A DNA stretch of 64,000 nt from Acytostelium subglobosum LB1 (lineage: Eukaryota; Evosea; Eumycetozoa; Acytosteliales; Acytosteliaceae). Below, in pieces: positions 11,473 to 24,071 of the stretch (its first letter is position 1; each line of letters opens with the position of its first letter). Position numbers and translations under genes: made by a program. Under the pieces are notes generated by a model. That model was not told where the DNA came from, ran no database searches, and saw nothing but the letters and a program-made list of their open reading frames with translations. The DNA lies in the NCBI RefSeq assembly GCF_000787575.1, contig NW_012236523.1, positions 993,854 through 1,057,853 of the forward strand. Reading direction: 5' to 3'.

Positions 11473-13305
11473 ATGTCAGCAGATACTACAGCAACAGCCA
11501 ATAGAAGATTCGAGGATCTACATCTTGCACCTTGGTTATTGTCAAGTTGCAAGCAACTTGGATTCAAGGCCCCATCGAACATTCAATACAACACCATCCC
11601 AAAGATTCTAGAGGGACGCGATATACTTGCCAGTGCAAAGACTGGACAGGGAAAGACGGCGGCATTCGCCTTGCCCATCCTCTCAAAGCTCTCTGAAGAC
11701 CCTTACGGTGTGTTTGCAATCGTCCTAACGCCAACACGTGAGCTTGCCGTTCAGATTGGCGAGCAGTTCAATGCACTGGGCTCGGCGATCAACATCAATT
11801 GCTGCGTAGTCATTGGAGGCATTGACAATGTATCACAGTCACTCATACTCGAGAAGCGTCCACATATCATCGTTGCAACACCAGGTCGTCTTGCAGCACA
11901 TCTCACCAATGGACTCAAGATATCACTTCAATTCTGTCGATTCCTCGTTCTAGACGAGGCTGATCGTATGCTTGGTGCAGACTTTGAACTCGAAGTACAG
12001 GTATGTCTACACTCATTGAGATACCATGGTCTACCTGTCTAGTCTAACTCACAATCAATCAACAGAAAATAGCAGAGCATCTACCAAAGGATATTCAGGT
12101 GATGCTGTACTCTGCCACAATGACTAACAATGAGAAGAAACTGGGTATCATTGAGCTCAAGAATCCATTCACATACGAAGATAACTCAAAGTATGTTGAT
12201 TGATTTCGAGTGACCTTGAGGTCGACGCTAACTCCAACTCACTAAATCAATCAAATCATATTAGATACGATACAGTTGATACTTTGAAGCAAGAGTATAT
12301 ATTTATGCCTGCACAGGCAAAGGATTGCTACTTGGTTTATTTGTTGAAGAAGCATGAGAGGAGTTCTGTGATTGTCTTTGTAAACAATTGTAGAACTGTG
12401 GAGTCTGTCAAGGGAATGTTGAACAAGTTGGACATCAAGACCGTGTCACTGCACTCATTCCTCTCTCAAAAGGATCGTCTCAACGCACTGAAACAGTTCA
12501 AGTCTGGAAAGATCAGAGTGTTGGTAGCCACTGATGTGGCCAGTCGGTAAGTATTTTGATTGGACGGAAGTGAAATAGTTCCAGTCATGATACTAACTAC
12601 ATACGTACGTACTTATAGTGGATTGGATATACCAGATGTACAGATAGTAGTCAATTATAAGTTGTCCAACTCATCAAAGGACTATATTCACAGAGTTGGA
12701 AGAACAGCTAGATTTGGAAGGAGTGGACGTGCGATATCATTCGTCACACCTCATGACGTGGAGCTGGTACAGAATGTTGAGAAGGCCATTGGCAAGCAGA
12801 TGGAATTGTATCAAACCAATGACGATGAGGTCTTTAGGCATTTGAACGAGGCTTCAACTGCCAGGAAGATGGTGGAAATTGTAAGTCACAAACTGATTGA
12901 TTGGAATAGTTCCATGATGATGATGACTAACATTCACATATATTATAGTTCTTGGACGAAATTGAGTTTGGAGTCAAGGAGAAAGAGAGAAGAGATGAGA
13001 GGAATGAGATACAGAAGGAGTTGTTGGATGCAAAGGAAAGGAAAGCTCAAACTGCTAATGCTGATACATCAACATCATCAACTCAATCGACCAAGACCAA
13101 CAAGAAGAAGACAATCGTTACAAAGACCAAGGCTGGTACAACACCCAAACAATCATCTGCCGCCCCAATACCTGCTGCCCCTGCTACCACAACCACTACC
13201 ACCACAACAACATCCACAAAGAAAAGGACGACAGAGAGCAGAGATCATGATGATGACGAAGGAGGTATATCTTTATTCAAGAAGAAGAGGACAACAAAGA
13301 AATAA
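11473..13305 (+). CDS. ddx49: DEAD-box RNA helicase DDX49/Dbp8
   Basis: Five exons (11473-12000, 12066-12190, 12265-12546, 12619-12880, 12949-13305) give 517 residues. Helicase motifs appear in order: Q motif (GFKAPSNIQ), motif [26 protein letters not shown] in [13 protein letters not shown] in [27 protein letters not shown], and [13 protein letters not shown]. The family member with this motif set and a short basic tail is DDX49/Dbp8, which acts in 18S rRNA processing in the nucleolus. The C-terminus carries Thr-rich low-complexity sequence and Lys/Arg clusters. It is convergent with the copine gene, with 50 bp between stop codons. Confidence 0.9.
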
Positions 13306-13355
13306 AGAAAGTATAGTACAGTAATACTATCACGTGGGGATTGGTGGATGGTTGC

Positions 13356-15261
13356 TTATGGATGGACTGAGGCAGATGCTGGTGATACAGTGAGGTTGGC
13401 CATTGATGCCTCGACTGGTGCCATTGGTGCTACGATTGGAGCAACAGAGACCATTGGTTGTGGAGGTGGGACATACACTCTGGGTGGATTGGCAAAGATG
13501 GAGAAGAAGTCCACATACTTCATAAATTGTGTTGGGACCTCCTTGAGCACCTCCTCAGCCAGCAGATGGAATGGCTTGTCCTTGAAATCATTCATCGAAA
13601 CGAATTGAACAACGTCTCTCCTAGCCTCATGGAGACCATCAGTCAACTTCTTTCCATCATGATCCAACTCATGCATGTTATCAAAGTTGGCATTACCAAC
13701 TCCAACAATGATGATGGATATTGGACTATGGTTGGCGGCATTGATGACCTCCCTGACGGTATCCAACATATCATTGATGGCACCATCAGTGATGATCATG
13801 AGGATGGTATACTTTTGGTTGTCCTGTTTCATCTCGACATCCAATCTAACCTTCTCAATGAGTGGAGCGAACTTTGTTGGTCCACTAAGCTCCACACGTG
13901 TAATGTTCTGATAGTATGTATCCAGGACACCCTCTACTCCACGTGCCCTTGGCTATGTGAATGAACGAATGAGTGAGTGATTGAGTGAATGAATGAGCTA
14001 GGGTTACTTACATCTTGGGTAAGGTTCATTGGGAAACAATGGGATGTATCATTGCGGCCGGGTGGGACAGCACCGAATCCATAGGTTGGGATCCATCCAT
14101 CAAAGTCGTAGGGAGCAAGAGCATTGCCAACAGAGACGATGGCGTTGGCGTATGGGTTGGGGACGGTCGGGTGCTTGTAGTGAAGACTGCTGGGTGAGGT
14201 TGGTGATTGATTGCTGGCAGTGCAATCGATGGCCACTGTCAACTCCAATTGACAACCTCCGTACAAGTAGTCAATGAACTGTGCATCACTTCTATACATT
14301 ATCGCCTTGGTGATTACAATTGTTCCAGAGTTCTTGTAACTTGACTTCTTCTCCTTCTTCTTCTGGTTCACAAGATCAAACAATGCCACGTTGGATCCGT
14401 TTGCCAAGATGTGTTCGGTAGTAGTCTGTTATATGAGGGGAAGGGATGGTTCCAAGTTAGTCTTTGAATGATTGAGTGAGTGGAATTATTCCAAAACACA
14501 TACAACGAATGAACCGATAAAGTCATGTGCTCCAACAGAGTCGTAGTCGTAGAAGTTGAAGAGTAGCTCTCTGCGTAGGTCTCCACCGGTAAGGTCATCC
14601 AATGGCATCTGGATCTGCCTGTACTTTGGATCAAGGGTGTTCATTATGGTCTCACTTTTGTAGACTTGGGAGAAGCCATCGGCCGAACGCTTTGAGATTG
14701 TGAAGTACGGATCAGTCTTGCCAAATAGATCCTTCTTATCCAGCTTCTGACCCTCGACACAGAATCTAATGTTCTGCTTTGATCCACTGGTCATTTCTGA
14801 TTTGACCGTTATAGTTCCGGCCTTGTGCATACTCTTGGACATCAACTGGAGTTGGACAGTGGCACCTGGACTCGAGATGATATTGGCCAACGTGCACTCA
14901 GCCTTTCCAATCAGATCATCCTCCTTGTCCGTGGGGTCATAGTCAACGTCCATAACGACAAACTTCAAGTATTGAGTTTGCTCAAAGTAGTAGTCTTGAT
15001 TGATTGAGTAAGAATGATGCGATATGATATGATATGGTTGAGTGCGTAGTGTAACATACCAACAAAGACAGCAGTGTTGAACTGTGGATTGAGAGAGTTG
15101 TTGATCTTCTCAGTCCTTCCAATGAGCTTTGGTGGCTGAGTTGGTACATTGCAGTATACAAACACCTGAGGGTCAGACTTTGAGAAGGTGTCCTTGTTGG
15201 TCAAGCCCTTGCATGATATTCTCAGCTCAACCTTTGCTGTTGGTTTAGATGTAGTTGACAT
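13356..15261 (-). CDS. Copine, calcium-dependent phospholipid-binding protein
   Basis: Four exons on the minus strand (15060-15261, 14504-14994, 14012-14425, 13356-13952) give 567 residues. The order is C2A (residues 1 to about 140, with SKSDPQVFVY), C2B (about 145-290, with FGKTDPYFTI and NFYDYDSVGAHDFIG), then a copine-type von Willebrand A domain. The A domain has DGWIPTYGFGA, VEGVLDTYYQN, LIIITDGAI-like and ISIIIVGVGNANFD segments. Copines move to membranes on calcium rise; D. discoideum has several cpn genes affecting contractile vacuole, cytokinesis and development. Which paralogue this is cannot be told. The tail is Pro/Val/Ala-rich. Confidence 0.93.
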
Positions 15262-15808
15262 TTGATTATATGATTGGTTGAATGATTATTACTTTACAAT
15301 GTGTAGTTGTAATAAGGAGATTAGAGTGTTGTTTGAATATTTATAAGTGACTGATGACATGGACATGAAACCGGGGAGATCTTGATGTCACCTATTCAGA
15401 CGAGACAGACCCGATGGTTGATGGATACTTTGATCTGTCCAACCCACACCCCAACTTTGTGTTGATCAAAAATTGGAAACAAAGTTAAAGATCTTGATTT
15501 TGATCGATAAAGTGATTGTGTCTTGTGGACACCAGGGAAAACATCAAATGACGGGCATCTACACAATACCGAACAAGTCCAAGTTCTCGAAACCTAAGAA
15601 TAATATAAAATATCTCCGTAGAGATAGAATATCATGTTGATTACATTCAATTAATGATCCTTTGACTAAAATAGATTAGATCAGAAAACAGAAGTTCGAG
15701 ATAACCACGATGAAACTTCATGGGCTTCTGAAAAGATGTTGATGATTTTGAAGTGCACTTCACTCAAGAGTTCATTCATTCGAATGAATCTGATCAAGTT
15801 ATATAAAT
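15262..15808. other. Divergent promoter region, copine and PIGB
   Basis: This is the 5' flank of two divergent genes. TATA-like ATATTTATAA lies about 75-85 bp upstream of the copine start on its strand. No further gene or structured RNA could be supported. Confidence 0.45.
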
Positions 15809-17868
15809 ATGGACATCAACAAAAGTAGTAGTAGTAGTAGTAGGAGTACTACCAATCGCAATAGTAATAGTATAGTTGATAGAGTTTGGCAAAGAATAGA
15901 TCAGAGTACATTGACATTTGTTGTCATTGCATTGGTACTGAGATGTATAAATTCAGTGTTGATAATCACCTACTTTGATCCCGATGAGTATTGGCAGAGT
16001 CTTGAAGTGGCACATCATTCAGTCTTTGGCTATGGCTATCTAACATGGGAGTGGGATGTCAAGATTCGAAGTTTCATGCATCCTTCAATCTACGCTGCTC
16101 TCTTCCACTTGCTCAAACTACTAAATATAGATACTCCATACCTTGTTGTAAGTTGTTGGTCCACCGCACTCATGGAATCATTCCATTCAATCAATCATTC
16201 AATCAATCAATCAATCAATCAATCAACTAACTTGATTCATTCATCAAACAAAGTATATTACACCAAAGTTGCTCAGTGGAGTTGCTGTCGCTGTTTGTGA
16301 CGTCTATTTGTATAAGCTGGCCAATTCAATGTTTGGACAACAAGTTGCAAAGTGGACGGTACGTTGGACATCCCTCATTCATTCCCAGTAACGACCATCA
16401 TCCCTTACTAACCAACCCATCAATCATCAGCTGATATGTCACTATATGTCATGGTATACATTCGTATGTTTGGTACGATCATACTCCAACTCAATCGAGA
16501 CCATCTTGTTTGTCATATCTCTATACTATTGGCCACTACCTGGAAAGGTTCAGTATGTATCCAATATCTTTGTTATCCATGTCCTTCACTAACATACTGC
16601 CACTGCCATATGACTAAAGGCCAAACGAGAAGAACTACCGAGTATTCAATAATATACAGATCACTGTTATTATTACTACGATTGCATTTATGATTAGACC
16701 AACTACTGCATTGATGTGGCTGTACTTGGTACCATTATACATGTTGACGTCAATAAGATCGATGAAACAATTGGTTCAATTCCTGTTCAGAGATGTATTG
16801 CTTGCGGCATCGATCACACTGGCCATGGTCATTGTCGTGGACTATTGTTTCTACAAGGAGATCACATTGGTACCATACAACTTCCTATACTACAACATTG
16901 TACGCAACTTCTCTGCACTCTACGGTACACATCCATTCCACTGGTACTTCACCAATGCACTGCCTGTAGTTGCATTCACTCTCTTACCATTGGTCATACT
17001 CGGTTGTCAAAGATTATATACAGTTCAACAAAGAGGAGGAGGTGGAGGAGCGAACAGATTACACTTGGTGGGAGTCACATTGGTCACCGTAACATTGTAC
17101 AGTTGTCTTGCACACAAAGAGTTTAGATTCATCTTCCCCATTGTACCATTGATGATGATCTACGCTGGTTATTATATTAGTACAAGTGTTGATCAACAGC
17201 CAATCACTACAATCGTTGCAAATACTGGTACGGCTGCCCCTGCCAAGACCAGAGGTATCAAGAATCACAAGGCAATATTATTATTATTATTGCTAAACAT
17301 ACCGATGGCTATGTTCTTTGCACACTTTCATCAACGATCACCAATCGATGTGATGCATTACATCAGAGAGGAGATATCACCCAATCATCAGACCAACTCA
17401 ACATCAGCCTCCATCCATTTCATTATGTCCTGTCATGCCACTCCCTACCAAAGCTATGTACACAATCCACACCTGTCACTGAAGATCCTCGAGTGTCCTC
17501 CGCCGTATGTACATACTTAACATAATATTCCTGGAAGGATGGAATACCAAGAATCCATACTAACACTTCACCCAACCAGATTGAACGAAGAGGATGGAAT
17601 GAATGAGAGAGACTTATTTAGTGATAATCCTCAGAGATACTTCATTGGAACATATATTTCTTCGGATGGTGATAATGCAAAGTCATTGTTCAAACATCAT
17701 GCACTTCCAGAATACTTTGTATTGCGCCATGACTATATTCCAGTGTTTGAAGAGGTGACACAAGTGTCCAGTCACTATCAACATATTGCCACACTTACCA
17801 ATGGCCTCGATATCACCAGCACCTCAGTCTATCAACGACTTCGTACAGATACACCATCACGTGTCTGA
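15809..17868 (+). CDS. pigb: GPI mannosyltransferase 3 (PIGB/GPI10)
   Basis: Five exons (15809-16147, 16254-16358, 16431-16552, 16620-17504, 17580-17868) give 579 residues. The N-terminus has FDPDEYWQSLEVAHH and FGYGYLTWEW, the lumenal catalytic loop of GT22 mannosyltransferases. Later signatures are FMIRPTTALMWLY, HPFHWYFTNALP and HKEFRF. Many hydrophobic segments fit a polytopic ER membrane protein. The enzyme adds the third mannose to the glycosylphosphatidylinositol anchor from dolichol-phosphate-mannose. The segment just after the start is a poly-Ser tract. Intron 1 holds a long run of TCAA repeats. Confidence 0.93.
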
Positions 17869-18465
17869 CCAACGAATGGATCTACACTCCCCCTTCAAGC
17901 CAAACGCTTAGAAACACGTTAGAAGATATTCCATACCCATACCACCTTTAGTGATGTGAATGGAATAAATAGGGGTGGGGAAACGGACAACAGACCGGGA
18001 CATCTGATCAATAACAGATAGCTAATACACACTAACTCACTTAGTGCGCTCTACTCAATCAATCAAACACTGAAGTGGGGGTAATGAGGTGGTAAACATA
18101 CCCCCTATGATTTGTTTTGATTTGTTTGTTTATTTTTTTATCGATTCACACAACAAACCCACTTTTCAAACATTAAAATGGTATTGGTATATTTGATTGT
18201 TGAGTTTTGTTTTTATTCATTCATTCATCCATTCCATTCAGATACACACTTATACATACATACACATATATAACTTATTATTTATATATATATATACATT
18301 TATATATATATTTATTTAATTGTTGTCTATAACAACAAACATACAAACACATTCATTCATTCATCCATTGCTTGTTAAATTAATTAAATATAATTAATTA
18401 TATCTATCCCTGTATCTAGTTATAACCTTATATATACATTTATATAAATATATTATCTCAATACA
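17869..18465. other. Spacer between PIGB and akirin
   Basis: No gene is supported. The right half (about 18140-18460) is strongly AT-rich, with TATATA runs and ATTC repeats, as seen upstream of other starts in this window. Confidence 0.45.
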
Positions 18466-19197
18466 ATGTTAAAGTTAACAAAGAGGAATCACTTTGATGC
18501 GTTCTCTACTCAAGAGACATCATCACCATCGCCATTTGCTTTTGCACAGTTGCAACAGAATCAGCTGAAGCAGCAGAATCCATTCGGCGCTCAATCATCT
18601 TTGATTTATCAACAGCAGCAACATCAACAGCAGCAACAGCAATTCCAACAACAGCAACAGCAACAGCAACAACAACAACAGTCATCTGAGCAGCAGCAAC
18701 AACAGAATAATTATCAAATAGATAGTGCACCACTCAAGAGAACTAGATTGAGTAATAACACTGCGTCAACCACCAAATCTGATTATTCCTTCTTCAACAA
18801 CGTCGCCAGTCCCATCACAGATATTGTATTAAGTCTAGACAGGATAAAGCCCAGCAACAAGCAACAACCAATCAAACAACCACAACAACCAATACAATTC
18901 TCATCAAACTCACAACAACTAAACATTAACAACAACAGTAATACTACCAACAACAACAACAACAGCGTCAACAACAATAACAATAACAATAGCAGTAACA
19001 ACGACAAATTATTTACATTAGAAGAGGTCAAACATATTATAAAGTTGGCACTCGAGGAGCATGAGGCCAAGATGCGTAGAGAGTATGAGAGCATCGTACA
19101 GACAAAGCTTATGGAGCAGTTCCAGTGCTTCTCAAAGTACAACGAGGACTACATATCAAGACAGGTTCGCGATAGTGAATTCAGTTATATGTCCTAA
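18466..19197 (+). CDS. Akirin-family nuclear protein
   Basis: This single-exon gene of 243 residues has low-complexity Gln and Asn tracts around two short conserved ends. Near residue 88 is LKRTRL, like the nuclear-localisation motif at the akirin N-terminus. The C-terminal 70 residues (FTLEEVKHIIKLALEEHE, YESIVQTKLMEQF, a terminal SYMS) follow the akirin C-terminal helix and its SYVS ending. In animals, akirins bridge transcription factors with SWI/SNF remodelers and help import nuclear proteasomes. The family call rests on this C-terminal pattern and the terminal tetrapeptide. The Gln tract has mixed CAA/CAG codons. Confidence 0.8.
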   Translation: MLKLTKRNHFDAFSTQETSSPSPFAFAQLQQNQLKQQNPFGAQSSLIYQQQQHQQQQQQFQQQQQQQQQQQQSSEQQQQQNNYQIDSAPLKRTRLSNNTASTTKSDYSFFNNVASPITDIVLSLDRIKPSNKQQPIKQPQQPIQFSSNSQQLNINNNSNTTNNNNNSVNNNNNNNSSNNDKLFTLEEVKHIIKLALEEHEAKMRREYESIVQTKLMEQFQCFSKYNEDYISRQVRDSEFSYMS

Positions 19198-19815
19198 GTC
19201 AACCAACATTGTACTTCACACACAACTTAATAATAATAATAATAATAGTAATAATAGCTACAGCAGCAATAACTAGTTATTATCATAATATGTAGAGACA
19301 AGTAAACAACCGAGTCAGTCGTTCAGCAGCGTAGAAACAAGTGGTGCATTAGCATTGCTATTTCTACATTGCAGCTAGCTAGAAGCAGCAACAACCATTC
19401 CAGACCCCGACCATTTAGTAGTAGTTGGCCACCACCTCCGCCGTCTGTTCCACCTAGATCTACTGTCCATGACCAATGTGCAAATGAACCATTAAGATAT
19501 GTGATCGTAACAACATCCATAACATTAATAAACAACTTTAGTACATTGAACAAGGAATATATTTATAACATCTTATCATTTATTTATTGATTGTACCTGT
19601 TCCACCTTGATCACCTTACAGATTGAACGAATAATACATCTTCGATTTGAGCGACTTTTCGAAACGTCCAAACAACCCAACACCCATAATTCCATGATCA
19701 ATGCAATGCAAGTCATCATTCATTCATTAATCTACTTTAAGTTAATTAATTAAACATCATATCCCTGAGTAAACAAATACATATATCCTATATCTATATC
19801 TATATATATATATCA
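19198..19815. other. Spacer between akirin and deubiquitinase genes
   Basis: No gene is supported. It includes AAT-repeat 3' flank, a Pro/Ser-biased open stretch without start context, and TATATA sequence before the next start. A DUSE-like 8 of 9 match (CACCCATAA near 19681) has no plausible RNA downstream. Confidence 0.4.
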
Positions 19816-22415
19816 ATGATGTCCAGTCAATCACCATCATCAACGTCAACGTTGTCAACATCATCCAGCATCATCAACAATGGCATCGGACATTATTGTG
19901 TACACTCTGATGTTAACAACAATAACAATAACAATCATAATGAACATAATAATACAACAACAACATCATCATCAACATCAACAACATCAGCGGGACAAGA
20001 TAAGGCCAAACGTGTATGTCCACATCTAAAGACATTCAAGACTAAAGACAATGGACTGGCATCACTTGCAATCATCATGAGGTATCTGGCTATGTCCAGG
20101 AGTGGCGTAGTAGACTCATCAAAGGTATGTATCAATCATCATCATCATTATCATTGTCATTGACATTCAATGTAGCTGACATGTATACTCGTAACATTAG
20201 TTGTCGATACCTAGTTGTGTAGAATGTCATTGCTTCAATGGACGTATTCATCTGTGTCTGCACTGCGTGTATGCTGGTTGTTGGCGGCAGCAACATATGA
20301 TCAAACACTTCCAGGAGACAGGACATTGTCTGGCGATAGACTCCACCACCTATCAACTCTACTGTCACTCTTGCTCCGACTACATCTATGACAACGAATG
20401 TGACGAACTACTCGAAGACACTCAACTAAACATTACACTACTATTACAAGATCTAACAAGTAAGTGCTCATAGCATTCATTCAATCATTCATAATGCTGA
20501 CCGTTGTATGTACGAACTTAGACCCAACATCCAAGCGAGTAAAGTATCGCGTATGGAAGCCAACATCGAAGGAGTCCAGTCTCATTCAAACAAACTCAAA
20601 CTATAACGCATCAGCATGGCTTGGTCTACGAGGACTGAACAACCTTGGCAACACGTATGAGATCGAGCCAGCATTCAACATGTCACGTGATACTTACCTC
20701 TGACACTTCATTCATTCAAACAAACAAACAGATGCTTCATGAATGTAATATTACAATCGTTCATACATAATCCACTGTTGCGTAATTACTTCCTAAGTGA
20801 TATGCACAGTAACAACAAATGTGAGAAGAGAAGAGATCGCGAGATCCTACATCATCAACAACAACAGAGTCAGGACAGCACGAGTGATGATGGCGAGTCA
20901 TCACACGTGTCTGTGTCGTCGGCACAATCAGGGTCCACCACTGGCAGCAGCAACGGCAACGGTGGCAACAATGGCAACGGTGGCAGCAATGGCAGTGGCA
21001 ATGGCAATGGAAGAGCGTTGGCAGCAACAACACCAATGCCCACATGTTTGGGCTGCGAGATGGACATACTGTTCACACATGTGTTTAGCGGCATGAAGAA
21101 TCCATACACTCCACATCACTTCCTGTACAGTTGTTGGAGTTACTCAAACTACTTGGCGTCGTACGAGCAGCAAGACGCCCATGAATTCCTCATCTCGGCG
21201 CTCAATGGTATCCACACGCATTGTGGCGGCACACACAACAAGGACTGCAACTGCATCATACACTGCACGTTTGGCGGTCTGTTACGATCAGAGGTCAAGT
21301 GCACATCGTGCAACTTCACGTCGTCCATCACCGACCCTTTCATTGACATCAGTCTGGACATACCAAAGAGCCATGCCAGCAGCACGGCACATCATCACCG
21401 ACATTCCTCATCCGATGACAATCATGGCAATCATGGCAACAACACATCCAATGGCAATGGAGTTGATAGAGGACACAACACATTGTTATCATGTTTGGAG
21501 AGGTGAGTGTCGTTGGTCACATGATGATACGTCGACGACGACATTGGAACTAACTAATTCAATCAAACAGATTCACACAACCAGAGAAGTTGGACGACAA
21601 GTACTTTTGTAGACGATGTAATACCAAGCAGGACTCGACCAAACAGTTGTCATTCGATACACTTCCAGTGGTGTTTTGTTTCCATCTGAAACGATTCGAT
21701 CAATCAAAGAAACGAACACACAAGATTGACACATTTATCGAGTTCCCTCAGATATTGGACATGAGTCCTTATACATCCACTCATAAGAAGTATGTTACAC
21801 CATGGTGTCAAATGCAATTCTAATGGTATCCATCCAACCAGGAACAAACAACACTGACACACTGACACATAATCATCACAGGAAAAGCCTAAAGAGGAAG
21901 CATAGCGAGATTAATGTTGAACCTCAACAACAATGTACAGATGAACAGACCAATGGAAAGGTGGAGGATGAGGCAATGATCGATCAGAATACGACATCAA
22001 AAACAACAACCAACGAGAAAGATACAGAGACAGAGACAACAGAGACAACAGAGACAACAGAGCAAACAACAGAGATATTACCAACACTGCATGATGACAA
22101 CTATACATATGAACTGTTTGCAGTGGTCAATCACACTGGAAAGATGGATGGAGGTCATTACACATGCTATGTCAAACACAATGAGAGATGGTTCAAATGT
22201 GATGACTCTATCATATCAAACGCATCACTCTACAATGTTATTCAAAGCAAAGGGTAACTACATATTAATCTATCTTTGGCAATATTGTTTGGACCAATTC
22301 GCACATTTACTTACACCATACATCCATCCATCCTAGGTATCTTTTATTCTATATGAAGAAACAACTGGAATATAGAAAGTCAACACCATCCAAGACGATA
22401 CCAACTGTTGTTTAA
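19816..22415 (+). CDS. USP22/Ubp8-like ubiquitin carboxyl-terminal hydrolase
   Basis: Seven exons (19816-20124, 20201-20459, 20522-20654, 20732-21502, 21571-21789, 21882-22253, 22337-22415) encode about 713 residues. A ZnF-UBP domain near residues 60-190 has CVECHCFNGRIHLCLHCVYAGC. The USP core has the Cys box GLNNLGNTCFMN (catalytic Cys about residue 235), the QQDAHEF box, a CxxC pair, the His box GKMDGGHYTCYV (about 650) and a final YLLFYMKK. ZnF-UBP plus USP in this order matches the SAGA deubiquitinase USP22/Ubp8 acting on histone H2B. Asn/Gly/Ser inserts are typical of dictyostelids. An alternative is another ZnF-UBP USP. Confidence 0.88.
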
Positions 22416-22708
22416 TCAACAACAACAATGTAGAGATATAAATATATTGACACCAAACCAGACCTTGTTCCAACAAGTCTTTCAAGGGGTTGAGCGGGGA
22501 ATGGGGACTTGGGATTGAAAGGTGTGAGTGCGTTAATGGGTTAGACCTGGTCCATCGATAAATTGAGGTTGACCCCTTCAAACTCTGATTCTTTTAATTA
22601 AAAAAGTGAACAGAGATATATAATACATTGTTATAACATTACTATACTTAGGTACATACAGAAACTTAACAAACTTGTTGTTGATAGATTAATAGAAGAG
22701 ATAAAGGA

Positions 22709-23446
22709 ATGTCCACTTCACAAAACACAACAGATGTTGCCAATGAACATATGGTTGCCTATTGCTTTGACACATTGATCAATCATTATGATGCAACTAA
22801 ACTGAATACACCTACATTTACCAATGATCCTTAGTATGTATGATATGTGATATCATATATAGGGTACACTAACTAACTTTAATCATAGTCCTTTGTTTGT
22901 TACATGGAAGATTGACGCTAGAGGCAATGGAGACTATGACCTTAGAGGTTGTATTGGTACCTTCCAAGCACAGCCATTGATTCAAACATTGAATAACTAT
23001 GCATTGACAAGGTATGTCCATCACTCAATCAACTCATCTATCAACTTAACTCACTCCAAACAACCTGATATAGTGCTTTGAAGGATCACCGTTTCAAACC
23101 AATACCTCAGAAGGATTTACCTAAACTAAAGTGCTCAGTGTCATTGTTGGTGGACTTTGAGGACGCCAAGGATTGTTGGGATTGGGAGGTCGGTGTACAT
23201 GGCATATGGATTGAGTTTAGAGATGCCAGCAATACAAAGCTCAATGCTACCTACCTACCAGAGGTGATGCCAGAGCAAGAGTGGACAAAGGAAGAGGCAC
23301 TCAAGTCACTAGTTAGAAAAGCTGGCTACAATGGAAAAGTGGACGAACAGTTGCTACAGCGAATCAAACTCACAAGATATCAATCATCCAAAAGTGCAAT
23401 GACCTATGCTCAATATCTCGAGCACAAGAAGTCTCAACGACAGTAA
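22709..23446 (+). CDS. AMMECR1-domain protein
   Basis: Three exons (22709-22833, 22889-23011, 23074-23446) give 206 residues, essentially one AMMECR1 domain. Seen are MVAYCFDTL, PLFVTWKI, the invariant LRGCIGTF, a basic KDHRFKPI, VSLLVDFEDAKD, VGVHGIWIEF and ATYLPEVMPEQ. The domain is conserved from archaea to humans; its biochemical activity is not settled. It lacks the long N-terminal extension of human AMMECR1. The initiator lies close to the domain start and is the only reasonable in-frame start. Confidence 0.92.
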
Positions 23447-24071
23447 TCATTGGTTCCCAAACACATAGTAGCGCATCAACATCAATGTTCCACATCCTTT
23501 GGCACCAACAAGTAGTCATAGAGTCTCTCGCACATTGGATATGCCATTCATTCGTTCGTTCATTCAATCATTCAATGAACTCCCCCTGTTTCTTTCTGTA
23601 CAATACCAATAACAACAAGCGCATAAATGATGACACGTAATTCCAAATGGAACGCACGTGTATATTTATTAAGGATAATCCTTTGGGAATGAGTGTTCCG
23701 AATCGATAAGCTTGTAAAGTCTTCCAGGTCACTCTTTTGTTGTTGACCTGGTCTTTCCGATTTAAATGTACATGTCCAAAGCCTCCTCCTCGTGGTCCAC
23801 CTTCAACAAGATGACAATATTGTCGTTTTGAAATGTGTGTTTGGACCCACCCCACACATCTCAATTCCATGTTGGCACCTGGAACTTGCCAAAGATGGCA
23901 AGTGTTCCTTCCAACACTCACTCTCATCTTGGACATTCCGACTGGTCAGTCTCATGTTACCCTACAATAACAAATACTATCTCTATCTCTATCTCTATCA
24001 CTATCACTATTTACTTTGTTAACATCTAATAATAATAAGAGTACATACTCACTCAAAAATACAATGTAATT
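23447..24071. other. Spacer before the DHH-CBS fusion gene
   Basis: An open frame of about 120 residues exists on the minus strand but has poor coding character, so no gene is called. The right end has CTAT repeats and AAT repeats before the next start. Confidence 0.4.

Noticed and set aside
19606-19620. CCTTACAG resembling the class I RNA motif
   Set aside because: Only the first eight of eleven motif bases match and no DUSE lies upstream on that strand.
23568-23936. 122-residue minus-strand open frame
   Set aside because: No recognised domain, unusual composition for a protein, and no start context or splice signals; treated as chance.
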